NCBI GenBank assembly: GCA_905250125.1
Contig: CAJNOL010001320.1
Coordinates: 1 to 64,000, forward strand
Reading direction: 5' to 3'
Source: Rotaria sordida
Lineage: Eukaryota > Rotifera > Eurotatoria > Philodinida > Philodinidae
Length of the DNA stretch: 64,000 bases
Shown: positions 1 through 10,816 of the stretch, one piece after another
Layout: every line of letters starts with the position of its first letter
How positions within the stretch are numbered: position 1 is the first letter of the stretch
Notes under the pieces: model-generated
What the model saw: only the letters and a program-made list of their open reading frames with translations
Databases searched by the model: none
What the model was told of the DNA's origin: nothing
Translations under genes and position numbers: made by a program

Positions 1-1
1 T

Positions 2-199
2 ACTGAAAGAGCGAAGAAGAATGTGGCTAATATTTGGAAATGGAGTGTAGTAGGCGAAGAGAAAGAGGCACTTTTGGCTATGGGAACGAAGTTAAAAATT
101 ATTAGTGTGCATCAATACGGATGTAAATGGGAGATCGAAGTCGAGCTGATCGAAGATGATGACGAAGACAATGACGATAAAGAGAATTTGAATTTCTGA
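2..199 (+). CDS. 3' end of ADP-ribosyltransferase-like gene (partial)
   Basis: An open frame enters from the left edge and ends at TGA 197-199, giving 65 codons. It contains GEEKEALLAMGTKLKI followed by a K/I/V-rich strand and an acidic tail. The pattern E-K-E-x-L-hydrophobic-x-x-G-T, then a strand ending in hydrophobics, resembles the C-terminal part of R-S-ExE ADP-ribosyltransferases, in which the ExE glutamates lie just before the G-T. Such genes are abundant in bdelloids. The upstream part, including any R and S motifs, lies outside the window, so the family call rests on about 35 residues. The tail after it (EDDDEDNDDKEN) is low-complexity. Confidence 0.45.
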   Translation, partial: TERAKKNVANIWKWSVVGEEKEALLAMGTKLKIISVHQYGCKWEIEVELIEDDDEDNDDKENLNF

Positions 200-241
200 A
201 ATTCGGATTCGTGAAATTGTCAGATCAGAAGCAGCAGTATC

Positions 242-442
242 CATCATCCAGAAGTTGAAAATTCAACAGTAATTGAAATAGAATTCGAGAACTTCGAGGC
301 ATTCTACAATAAGAGTGTCTCGAAAAATAGTGACACAACTTCACTGAAGGTGTTACAAAGACTTGCACATACACTTCCAATGCAAGTGTTCTGGAAATTG
401 AATCCAACTGGATTTTCTCGAATTTCCAATTTCTGGATGATG
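242..442. repeat. Small foldback element, about 200 bp
   Basis: CATCATCCAGAAGTTGAAAATTC at the left end is matched in inverted orientation by a copy ending CTGGATGATG at 442. The arms align over about 30 bases and more loosely inward. It lies directly downstream of the ADP-ribosyltransferase-like stop codon. No coding capacity was seen. Confidence 0.5.
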
Positions 443-2264
443 AGTATAATCTTCTAAACTGATCATCTTGATGAGTTTCTTTGTACGTTCAGTCAAATAT
501 ATATAGATGAATCAAATGTTTGGAATTGTTAATTCTAGATTTTATTTTGATTCATACATGATTCAATATTATTCTATAAGATTGTATATGTACGTCTTAT
601 AACAAAGTTATACTTGCAATGTAGAATATTGTCCAAGCTATGATTTTATAATCAAAGTATATATTAATGCTTAATTTTTTATGATGCTCTCCGTTTAACA
701 ACATTTGAACTTCATATTAATATAAAAAAAATTATTCGTATATGAACAAATTAAATTTTTATACGATCCGAATTCATATTGAATTAACTAAAAGCTTCAC
801 TTGAGTGGATTGCGGGTCAATGATCGCATTCCAATGTTATTTGTGTGTTAATCCGTCGTAAATTATACGAATAAAGTTAATTTGAAAAAAAAAGAACACA
901 TCAATAAGACACCATAAGAATAATAGGAGATAAGGAACTAGATGCAACTTGTTACCCGAACAGGTGATAAGTGAGTTGCCATCGTGATTCTGTTTTCGAG
1001 ATTATTGAAGTTAATTAAGACCCTTGAATTTATCTCTCGTACTATCTAAGATATTTTGTTTCATTCTCAGCTTGGTACTCACTTCATCTTTATTATTATC
1101 AATATTAACCTTTTACGTCGAAATGAAGGTGTGGAATGTGGCTCTTCTCTTCATCCACGCCCGGTCATGTTATTTTTGAGATATTCAATCCACCATGTGC
1201 TGTATTTTTGGCTCTTACTCTTTTAGGACTTTCAGAAAAATTCGTGCAAAATCGAAACATCAATGTTCTAAAAAACACCGGCTTGCGTCAAAATTCATAA
1301 AATACTTGCCTCTATTACATATTTTACATTGAGTAAAATTTGAGACTCTCGATTAAGCACGATTGGTCATGACTTGCATGAAATGACTCATATACCATCG
1401 AAATATTTTTCTGCTTCTTTCCTATTTCAAAGAAATACTTACTTGAAGAGACCTATACGAATAAAGTAGATTGATATAGCTAACGCCTAAGTTGCATCAT
1501 ACTCGAGTCCATTGATCGGAGAGTAAGTCATATCATAATGAAAATCTCATCTGACACTGATAGTTTGCCGCATTGTTCGTATATGCACCTCACAAGGTAT
1601 GTTGGTAGCAGATGAAACTGCAAAACTGACAAAATTCTGCATAGACGACGAAAATGAAGTAACTTTCTTCAACCTGTATACCAAAAAGTAGATGTCCGAC
1701 AAGCAAGTAATCAAGTAGCGTCGATGAGACGTATTTAACAGCCATCACGTATAAGTCACAATCTAATGATTATAGCTGATGCTCAATCCATCTTTTTTGA
1801 TTTTGATCGTTTTCATATATGTGATAGAAGGTGTGAGTAAGACTTCGGATCTTGTCTTCTCCCGCGCAACTAGACCCTCAAGATTGTCCATCTCTCGTCT
1901 ATTCGTTATCATCGAATTTTTTTCAATAATTCATGTTTATTTGCTGTCTTTAAGACGCCTATACCGCGAAAGTTTGTCACCAGCAATTATTTATTATCGA
2001 AGTTCATTCAAATCATTGCTGAAATCCATCATTTTGTGTTATGCAACTTTTGCAGTACACTTTGACTGAAACTCTGTTTTTAACAATCAAAATTCACTCG
2101 TAGGTGTTTGAGCGTGTCGCACTCAATTTCTTCTAAATATGGAATCAAATATTCCATTGTTCGTACCTTTGATTATGAGACTAGCGCTTCTGTCGCAATA
2201 GGAAGGAGAGAGAGTCAATTGAACAACCGAAATGGTGTGCACTTATAATTGAGTGACGTGTAAT
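443..2264. other. No gene recognised
   Basis: About 1.8 kb of AT-rich DNA. A 96-codon frame at 1779-2069 on the plus strand has no recognisable motif, no splice context and low-complexity hydrophobic composition, and I treat it as chance. No transposon ends, RNA gene or convincing promoter were seen. Confidence 0.5.
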
Positions 2265-2609
2265 GATCTATAGTCTGGTTGATTGCCCACTATTTACCAC
2301 AAACTACTAAAAGCAGATTTTGTAAGTTCAGATAGATCTGAAAAGGTTTGTCATATTGTTCTACCCAAAACTTCCAAGTTTGACAGAGGATATACTAAGC
2401 GTTTTGAAGAAAATCGTCTGCCTCCTTCTTTAATAGAGACATCTATGGTGTAAACGGATAAGTTTCTCTAAAATGGTTAGGATACACTCTGCCAAACTTG
2501 GAAGTCCTAGGTAGAAAAATATGGTAAACCTTTTCAGATCCCCCGAAGTTAAAAAGCCTATCTCTAGTTGTTTGTGGCAAATCGTGGGAAACTGGCCAGA
2601 TTATAGATC
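2265..2609. repeat. Foldback element, 345 bp
   Basis: The two halves are inverted copies over almost their whole length. The left end reads GATCTATAGTCTGGTTGATT and the right end, read on the minus strand, GATCTATAATCTGGCCAGTT. Further inward, ACCACAAACTACTA, TCTGAAAAGGTTT and CTTCCAAGTTTG are each mirrored. Each arm is about 150 bp with a short loop near 2430. There is no coding capacity. It looks like a non-autonomous foldback or MITE-type insertion, and no clear target duplication was found. Confidence 0.8.
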
Positions 2610-2977
2610 AAAACTTCGTTCGAAATCTTGAGGCTTCTATCCCAATGAATGCAATGAACAGTTGCAATTATTCAATAATTTTCTTCAGACGAGAATTGAT
2701 ATTTTGTTCACAATCATTTGCATGGTTCCTTTTAATGCTAGTTGAAATCACTTTGCTATTGGCATCAAGAATGAGAATCATGTTTGATTCAAATGATTGG
2801 TTTGTTTTTCCTGTAAGAAAAGCAACGCATTATTCTATGCAGATTATATTAAGAGAATTGAATCATTATTTTTCACACGAATATGAATCATAATGACGAT
2901 AAGATGACGACAAGTCTACGTGGCACTTGTTCAACATGATAAATAAAAATTTTCGCATTTCGAAGAGACATTCTTTT

Positions 2978-2979
2978 AG
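2978..2979 (+). other. 3' splice site upstream of the NTase/F-box start codon
   Basis: TTCTTTTAG ends 28 nt before ATG 3008. It may be a spliced-leader acceptor or the end of a 5'UTR intron; no matching donor was found nearby. Confidence 0.4.
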
Positions 2980-3007
2980 ATAGTTTATCTATTGAAAGAA
3001 ATAGACA

Positions 3008-4762
3008 ATGTTGTCATCATCTATATGTTGTCAACTTAGTTGTATATCGAATCGATCAGAAATCGAATCAATTCTGCAGAAAAATTCACTCGAAATGTCA
3101 TCAACTTATGGAATTCTAATTGGTTCTCGTGCTGCTCGATATTGGTTGCCGAATTTTCGACGGACATCCAATGATAACAATACAGATTGGGATATAATTT
3201 GTTCGTCAGAATTTCTATTAGATTGGTTACAGAAAAAAGATATCGAAATCGATTATATTGAGATGATCATACCAACATCGAATGAAGATGATCTGTTAGA
3301 TCTTTACATATATTGTACCTTGATCGATACCTTCAAGTATGATTTTACCATTCCTCGATCATCTACATCTTACACAACTTATCTGTTAGATAGTTTGAAA
3401 GAGTGGACTGTTGAAACGTCCGTAAATGCATGGTGGGAAATGCACAAGAAATCTGTGCAAAATTGTTCAGCCAAACTATTGTTAACATTGAAAGAGTTCA
3501 TGTTATACTATAAGGATCAATGGTTTAAAACAGCAAAAGGCTATCGATAACTACTTACTATTGCTGATCCGTTAACTGATGATGATAGCATTTTGTGTGA
3601 TTTATTTGTTCGATATAACGAAAAAATACATGGGCCTCGACCGTCTAATGCAGATCAATTTGTTGTTCATTTATCCGATACACAAAAAGATATAATTATC
3701 AGACGAGATGAATTTTTGCAACAGAACCAAGACAAACAATTATTAGTGACTTATCGAATTGCATGGTCCATTGCTATAAGTGATGATATTCTCGTTGAAT
3801 TGGAACATATTTGTACCCAAGGTCCACTATGGTTATCTGATTTTGTTATCAATCATTGGCTTGATATTCAAAATGAAAGATTGAAACAGAAGATTCAACT
3901 ATCTAAACCATCTATCAAATTTGAACTTGATAATTATCGTTTATTTCCAGATATACCAGGATTAGCCTTACAGAAAATTCTCTACAATATTACTGATATT
4001 GTTGATTTTCAATCGATGCAATTAGTATGTAGACGATGGTATTCGATCTTAAATGAAGATCTTTTCTGGCGAGATTTGTACATGTTTCATTGTGAAAAAA
4101 CATCTGCTGACATGAATGATGTAAGCATTTGGAAAATAATGTATTTTGTCAGATTGCAAGGACAAAGTCGTCGAAATCGCAAAGAATTTAAAGATTTGGT
4201 GAATGCATCACTTCAATTGAGACAAACTAGTGTGATGAACATTATTCAATTGTGGAAAGATTTAACACATGAATATCAACCAATTGAACCTGTCCTTATG
4301 TCAAAATTTACTTACATTTTATTCAATACTTTTTATTATCATAGGGAAAATACCTCAGATATTTATTTAGTGAAGTTGATTCTCATTGGATTAGAGGATA
4401 CATGTGCACACTCGGATGTTAAAATACAGTTGTGCATTGGAGAATATGAAACTTCTCGTTTTACTGATCATATGAAAAAATTTTCTATTGAACTGAGCTC
4501 GAGCAACAATCAATGTCGCTCGTTAAGCGTTCTTGGTTCAAACTTATTTGGATTTGATCTCTGCAAATATGGATATTATCCAGTACTTCACCAAACACTT
4601 GCTTCAACTTCGAATACTCTATGTCCTCAATTTCCATTTGGACTTCTTATTTGTCTTTTTATCATGATGTCTCATCCAACTCATCGAGAACAATTCATTG
4701 TATATTTAAAAAATCTCGAGAGTCGTTGTCACAAATCGTATCATCCTTGGGTTACTGTATAA
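3008..4762 (+). pseudogene. Nucleotidyltransferase-like + F-box gene with one in-frame stop
   Basis: Two open segments (3008-3550, 180 codons; and the continuation to TAA at 4760-4762) lie in the same frame, separated only by TAA at 3548-3550. Residues 35-62 read GILIGSRAARY ... TDWDI, a G-S turn followed by D-x-D. A further Asp occurs in KYDFTIP (residue 112). This spacing is typical of nucleotidyltransferase-fold proteins, including the poorly characterised families seen in phages and giant viruses. The C-terminal half carries an F-box (FPDIPGLALQKILYNI ... LVCRRWYSILNEDLFWRDLY), the usual Skp1-binding module of SCF ubiquitin ligases. No introns are needed. Apart from the single stop, the frame is intact over 584 codons, so the lesion is recent, polymorphic, a sequencing error or a readthrough site. 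A function for the fused protein is not known to me. Confidence 0.7.
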
Positions 4763-5900
4763 TTATCTACTAACAATCGATTTATAAGCTAACATCCATT
4801 GTCATTGCTCTGCAATCGTGAAATGAATTGAACTTTGAAAATGTTCAAATCAGAAAAGAAGTATATTTTGCAAACTGAGCACTTGATTGAAATGAATCTG
4901 TTTTGCTATATTCAAATAGTTTTATCTCAGTTTTGATTCTCTAAGAATTCTATCGAATCTTGGATGCTTCGCTTAAAATCGAAAGTTGTTCCTTTACTCT
5001 GAGAAATATCAATTAATACTCGTTCAAGAAATCTCGAATGAAGTTAATTTAAGCAATATCTTAATGTGATTAAGTCTCGATATTGGAACATCTCTTTTCA
5101 ATTCAGAAGATTCTTAGGCGTTTTGTTCGGCTTGACCAATTTCATTTTACTTATTGTCACTATCAGAAGAAATCATTAATCTATAGATATTTCGCTTTTG
5201 TATGGTCAAACTTCTTTCCTTGAGTAAATTTGATATGGCTATTGACAAATATTAATTCAGCTAGATTGTCTGGCTATGAGTATGTGAATGAAGAGAAGAT
5301 TTACATCCCACAGTGAATCACATCCACACTATCAAGATTACAAGTACTTGTCAAGTATTTAGAAGTACCGAACTTTCTCGCTGAGAAACTGCATGTACTA
5401 TGAACATGCAGTTCACATGCATAGTCAAGTACTTGAAACAAGTACATCGACTAGAATGATGTAACGACACTTATATCGACTACCTGGAATAGTCCATGTT
5501 TGTTTTAAGTTAGAGTTTTTAATTTTTGTTTTGATTGTAAAGTGAATGGAATCGATCATTTTTATTTTATCAAAAACGATCTATTTATCAAATTTTTCTT
5601 GATTTCCATGTCAAAAGAAGAGTTCAATTTTGAAAAAGATGTTTATTTTATTTTCATTCAAATAACTATTGAAGAATAGGTTGTGTTGTTACATTTTGAA
5701 CAATATATATATATATGTACAGATAAAACAAATAAATTGCTTTCTATAAACATATATTGAATAAATATCAATGTCAATACTTTTCTTTGTCTATTTTTCT
5801 TCAAATTCATTCGTTTAGAATAAAAGAAAAAAATTCGAAAAAAAACAATGCTTGCTCATTCAATGAAATAGACGGACGTCTATCATTGTGTATGCCAGTA
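4763..5900. other. Intergenic; cluster of short AAGTACTTG-type palindromes
   Basis: No gene recognised. At 5335-5455 several overlapping palindromic words occur (CAAGTACTTG-like units and CTGCATGTAC...GAACATGCAG), giving potential small hairpins. The rest is AT-rich with an (AT)n run near 5704-5715. Confidence 0.45.
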
Positions 5901-6467
5901 TATACAGAGTCGACCAAAAGTAACAGGACAAATAATCTTTTTGATTTTTTCTTTGTACATATTCAGTGAGATCTCATATTTTTACCACATATACTAGGTG
6001 ATATAATTTAAAGATGTAGAATATGATCAGTATCTAGATGTAATAATTTCTTCAAAAACGTACAAATATAGGATGGTCAAAAGTAAGGAAACAAGTCTAA
6101 GTTCTAACAAAACATTTATTATCGAAATAGAACTAGAAAATGACACGCACAATAACACATATTTGTGAAACCTTTTTAAAAGTGAGCTTTGTCACAAAAA
6201 TTGCTCAATGTATTCACCTTCTAAGTCTTTACAAAGTTGCAATCGCTCAGGTACTAATTCACACGCTCGTCAACATAATTCCACCAGCAAGTTTCATCTT
6301 ATTTATACGCTTTTGAACAAATTTCTACATCTATATGCTGATCATATGCTGCATCTTTGAATTATATCACCTAGTATATGTGATAGAAATATGAGATCTA
6401 ACTGAATATATACAAAGAAAAAATCAAAAAGATTATTTGTCCTGTTACTTTTAGCTCATCCTGTATA
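5901..6467. mobile_element. Palindromic mariner-like element, TA-flanked
   Basis: The ends are TATACAGAGTCGACCAAAAG and, inverted at the right, TATACAGGATGAGCTAAAAG. Both are followed by TAACAGGACAAATAATC and a further 100 bp of mirrored sequence, so each arm is about 140 bp. The terminal TA and the CAG..AAAAGTAA ends fit the Tc1/mariner superfamily. The central 290 bp holds another mariner-type end (GGATGGTCAAAAGTAAGGAA, 6072-6091) plus a minus-strand transposase scrap, so the structure looks nested or rearranged. Confidence 0.65.
6190..6285 (-). pseudogene. C-terminal scrap of a Tc1/mariner-like transposase
   Basis: The minus strand reads ACELVPERLQLCKDLEGEYI followed by EQFL and a stop. 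The pattern R-L-x-x-C-x-x-x-x-G-E-Y-I resembles the C-terminal end of many Tc1/mariner transposases, which ends shortly before the terminal repeat, here at about 6072. Only about 30 residues are recognisable and no catalytic residues are present. Confidence 0.4.
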
Positions 6468-6501
6468 CATATATATAACTCAATAAGGATAAACGAGAAA
6501 C

Positions 6502-7570
6502 ATGAAAAAAGAAATGGGCATCAGTACGTTTGAATTGCTATCCGTCAATATTTTTTTTTTAATTTTTGGCTATTTATCTCCTGTTGAAATTCTTCAATCA
6601 TTCTTATTATTGAATGAACGTTCCTCAAGAACAATTATGCATGAATATTTGTGTCACATTCATATTGGTGATAATATAATGCCATTATAAATATTCAATA
6701 ATCTTTGTTATATTGTTTTGAAATTAATAGGACAATATGTTGTCTCATTGTGTATAACATTAAGCTACGTTGCTGGTGATGGATGATTATTCATTTCATT
6801 GTCTCTTAAATTCCATCAGACAATATTACTTCAACGTTTTCATCGAATCAATATTAAACTACATGAATTTGATAAATTATTATGTAATCATTTAATAATA
6901 TAAATACATACTTTGTTAATTGATGTGACATCATCTAATCCATTCAATTCTGTTGAAGTTGAAGGAGTTTATCTAGGTAAGGTAAGTAAACAAATATTCT
7001 TTTCAATTCATTACAGAATTTAGATTTTTTTCTCTGATAACAAAAAAAAAACAAAGAATTTTAATATTGTGAGAGGAAATTTAATTTTTGTATGTCTATA
7101 AAAGATATGTTCGCAATCGCTTCTTCTAGAGAATTTGTTGACTTCAATTTAATCTTAATCATAGAAATGTTAATTCATTAGGAAAATATTCATTAGAATT
7201 ACAAATGATTTTATCAGATCTTTTGAATACAACTTATCTTCATACATTGACTTTTGATATACACACATCATGCTTCCTCGAATGTTGATTAATATGTATA
7301 CCATTTATTAGAAATCTTTCTTTTGATATAAATGATCCATTGATGGATGAGAATAAGAGTCTTGACATAAACTCGTAAGTAACATTCTATTATCTGTAAA
7401 ACAATCATTAATACGAACCATTTTAGATTACCTGCTCCTGTTGATGATCATCTTCTTTTGTATTTATTTTGTCTATGTATAGATTATGTAAATCACATTA
7501 GTTTTCATTGAACTATTACGTTTCTATCATCTATCACTAAAATTAGAAGTATCTATATTAATTTCTAATT
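6502..7570 (+). pseudogene. Decayed F-box/LRR-type gene, 5' part
   Basis: The first 62 codons encode an F-box: FELLSVNIFFLIFGYLSPVE, then ILQSFLLLNERSSRTI and IGDN. After the stop at 6688-6690, further coding-like stretches follow with stops and frame changes: LKFHQTILLQRFHRINIKLH, then DVTSSNPFNSVEVEGVYLGK next to a splice-like GTAAGTAA at about 6981, then LQMILSDLLNTTYLHTLTFD, and NLSFDINDPLMDENKSLD before another GTAAGT. The order resembles multi-exon F-box proteins with irregular leucine-rich regions that form a large family in bdelloids. Several stops make it a pseudogene. A probable second portion lies beyond a Mutator-like insertion at 9436-9765. Confidence 0.65.
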
Positions 7571-7868
7571 CATAAATTATATTTGATGATACTATTCAGA
7601 AACTATATAACGAACGACTAAAATCATTGGCAACATATATTCTTAATCTATTCTTCTATGTTAAATATGATTTAAAATAACAAAAGAACAAATATGAATT
7701 TATTTTTAAAATCTTCATTTACTTATCGACAACGACCAAGAGTGCTTATTCAAGAATGTCAGAGTTATAGTATATTGGTCATAATGATCATTGTTTTGTA
7801 ATATATATTTCAGCATATAATGATAAAATGCTTCGAATATACTTGTTTTCTAAAGGGTTCTATTTAAA

Positions 7869-9343
7869 CTGACAGTAAATAGATGAGAAATGATCAGTTT
7901 ATTAAATATAAGTATCAGTAAAAAATTTCAATTTATATCAGTAAAAAATATAAACTTAGTAAAAAAAATATACAATTTATTAATAGAAAATAAATTTAAA
8001 TAAATCAAGAAATCACAGAATAAATAAATAGAAATTTAAAGAATAACTGAAGAAAAATGGAAATTGAATCATTGTATTAGTGGAACAGTTTTAACCTTTG
8101 CTGGTCAATCTCTTTTTCTTTTCTTACCGATCAGCATTGTCTTTGCTGTTGCTGGTGGTTTACAGTACTTCAAACGAATAATCATATCTATAATGTGTTT
8201 GCATATATAATTCTTAAAAAATATTGAACAATTGCATTTCAATATTTTCCAGCGTAAATCATTTTGTCTTTGCATAACTTAAATATCAAATAATTTTTTG
8301 AATTGACCAAAACTTGTCCATTTCTTGTTATATTTAATTAAGTCAGCTTGTATAGTTGATTTTAAGTCACGAGTTGGTATATAATATTTTTTTTCGAAGA
8401 GTCATTTAGAATGTAAATGATATGTTTTGTTAATTTAGCCCATTGATATGATGAAGTCCATAATTATAAAGATATTTTTGGTTCTGTAGCAAATATTCTT
8501 GCATTCGTTAACGATAGATTCTATTCGATTGACCAACTCTATTGATAATATTTGAAGAAATCATTAAAAATTTTGATAAAACATGCCGTTCTCGACAAGT
8601 TCCATCATATTTGATTGTTTTATTTATAGCCTCTAAGGCATGGTTTGTACTTGGTGCATAAACTTGTAAACCTTCTTACGAGACATTATTTGATTTTAAC
8701 CATTCATTATCAAATACTTGTTTTTTTTTCATCTAACATTTTGATTCTCTTTGTTTTTTAAAAATTCTTTTATTTCCATTTATTTCATGACCTTCTTTCA
8801 GTATCTATTCATCTGATACATCGTTTTAATATTAAAAAATCTTTATCAATTTCATAGTTACAAATATATGAAGTTTTGCAAACGTGAAATATGCTATTTT
8901 TATTTCAAAAGAAACTAAATATTTATACATGAGGATGGATAAAGACACCAACTATAGAAGAAGTTGAGAAGTTTCTTTCCATTTGTTTTAGATAGTGAAC
9001 AATGAGAAGAATTATAACAATGAATCTTCTTATTCATAAGATATGTGAGTAAAAAGAATAGGTCAGAAGAACGAAAATATATGTAGAACAGATGAAGCGA
9101 GAGAAAAAGAAAAACAAAAATGATTCACCTTATAACCATTTTAACTTTTATATTGATCCTTTTGATATAAACAACTATTAATAAATTGTACCTACTGATT
9201 TTGTAAATTTATTTACAAATATAATCAATTAATAACTGATCGTTTAAATAATTTACTGATCAATCAACAAAATTTACTGATTTTATAATTATTTCATTTA
9301 CTGATCATTTCATTTAATTTTGTTCTTTTTTTTCTACTGACCA
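7869..9343 (-). mobile_element. Degenerate Mutator-like element (MULE)
   Basis: Transposase remnants at about 8060-8760 on the minus strand are bracketed by ends built from a short iterated word. The left flank (7869-7960) carries CAGTAAAT, GATCAGTTT, ATCAGTAAAAA (twice) and AGTAAAAA. The right flank (9185-9343) carries the same words inverted (TACTGAT, ACTGATCG, TTTACTGATC, TTTACTGATT, TACTGAC). Short subterminal repeats in inverted orientation around a SWIM-finger transposase fit a MULE. Length is about 1.5 kb. It appears to split an F-box pseudogene. Confidence 0.6.
8060..8760 (-). pseudogene. MULE transposase relic with SWIM zinc finger
   Basis: Read on the minus strand with frame repairs, it begins KQVFDNEWLKSNNVS and LQVYAPSTNHALEAINKTIK, then DGTCRERHVLSKFLMISSNI. 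The end reads ILKCNCSIFFKNYICKHIID, a C-x-C-x8-C-x-H SWIM zinc finger, followed by RLKYCKPP and the basic tail GKKRKRD-PAKVKTV. The stretch N-N/H-A-x-E-x-x-N-x-x-I-K ahead of a SWIM finger and a basic K-K-R-x-R-P-like tail is characteristic of MULE transposases of the FLYWCH-associated type. Many stops and frameshifts show it is dead. Confidence 0.65.
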
Positions 9344-9435
9344 TAAATCATATTCCCTTTTCTAAATATCTGGAAAAATATGTAGAAAATATATTGTTTG
9401 TATGAAATATCTATAGAAATCTTTTTTTTTCTTTT

Positions 9436-9765
9436 TCTATTTAGATCTTGTCAAATGTCAACCAATGCAGTAGACTTGTTTTTATGTGCAATTGAGTTAT
9501 TTCTCAATTATTATAAGAAAAAAAGTTGTCTTTCAGATCTGAATAATTGTAAAAGTCTACATCATCATTGGTTTCGTGGTCCTTATTAACAAAAATTTCA
9601 ATTGATGAAAGCGATGTTGTTACTGCAGTTGAACTAGAAGCAATATTACAAATGACTTATAATATGCATACACTAAATATAGATGATGACAATGATATTC
9701 TTTGATCTGCACAATATTATATAATCGTGACGATCTCGGAACTCGTGTCAATCAACAAGTAAGAA
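9436..9765 (+). pseudogene. Decayed F-box/LRR-type gene, probable 3' part
   Basis: Coding-like fragments in changing frames include LSDLNNCKSLHHHWFRGPY, DESDVVTAVELEAILQMTYN, MHTLNIDDDNDIL, and ILYNRDDLGTRVNQQ ending at a good donor (CAACAA|GTAAGAATT, about 9758). The pattern of a Leu-rich segment followed by NLGTRVNQQ and an intron is one I associate with bdelloid F-box proteins, and matches what would be missing from the decayed gene at 6502-7570. The alternative is a separate F-box relic. Confidence 0.45.
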
Positions 9766-10059
9766 TTTACATTAAAAAAAAAATCTCATTTAAATTAGTT
9801 TGTCTGAAAGTTCTACTTTCATTGATATTTATCTTTTGTTTTCAGAAAATCTTTTTCTAAAACCTATTGAAAGAAAATGACATTTATTTTTGTATGGATT
9901 ATATCTAATCTCCTACAATGGACACTTAGACGACAAAATCGATATCTGAGATCTGAACCGATATTGTATAGCAGCTATTACAAAGTAGGTGAAATAGATG
10001 AATATCACTAATAGATCCATATAAGTAAAATCTATGCTTCAAATTGAAGTTCTAGTAAT

Positions 10060-10816
10060 AAAGGATGCTTCATAAGTAACGAGTCGATTTTTATTTTTGT
10101 TTCTATCTTTGTTATATTCAATGATGAAAAGTATTGCATATATATATATATATATTTGAGGAGTAATATCCAAGTTATTATTCAACAGAAATTGCACTTA
10201 ATTTGTAACAACTGTATGAAAGTGTCAGATTGGTAAAAATATTGAAAAAATTCTATCAAAGTCATTTTTTATGTCTTTTCTGTAAAGAACTACTTCTTCA
10301 GGTTTTTGTGGATATCTCTGTCAGTTTCTCATGCATTGACTTGAATTTGTTTCGTTTTTCAAACGATAGGCTTTCCAATTCTCTAGAAAATCTAAGAAAA
10401 ACAGCTCTTCAGAATAATGATCGAAAAACCATATCTGATCAACTGCACTACACTGCAAAAATGTTATTCTTTCGAAAAGATGTTTTTCTTGGATTTTGTG
10501 CAGAATTGCAAAGGCTATTGTTTAGAAAAAAAACAAATTCAAGTCAATGCATGAAAAACTGACAGAGATATTCACAAAAACCTGAGGAAGTAGTTCTTTA
10601 TAGAAAAGACATAAAAAAATGACTTTGATAGGATTTTGTTGAATATTTTTACCAATGTGACACTTTCATACAGTTGAGACAAATTGAATGCAATCTCTGT
10701 TGAATAATAGCTTAGATGTTACTCTTCAAATATATATATTCAATACTCTTCATCATCGAATATGGTAAAGATAGAAATACAAATAAAATGGACTCGTTAC
10801 TTATGAAGCATCCTTT
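10060..10816. repeat. 757-bp near-perfect palindrome (foldback element)
   Basis: AAAGGATGCTTCATAAGTAA at the left is exactly mirrored at the right (GTTACTTATGAAGCATCCTTT). The arms stay paired inward through the TATATA tract, CAACTGTATGAAAGTGTCA, CAGGTTTTTGTG and GACTTGAATTTG to a loop near 10420-10470. Even the centre has mirrored AAAATC..AAGAAAAACA words. The 110-codon frame at 10230-10562 lies within the palindrome and is not a gene. No target duplication could be assigned with confidence. Confidence 0.85.

Noticed and set aside
1779..2069. 96-codon plus-strand open frame
   Set aside because: Hydrophobic low-complexity translation, no motif, no splice or 3' signals; length is unremarkable for a non-coding stretch.
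2645..2893. 82-codon plus-strand open frame near a foldback element
   Set aside because: No recognisable domain and no acceptor or start context; likely chance.
10230..10562. 110-codon plus-strand open frame
   Set aside because: It lies entirely inside the 757-bp palindrome and both arms give equivalent open stretches, so it reflects repeat structure rather than a protein.
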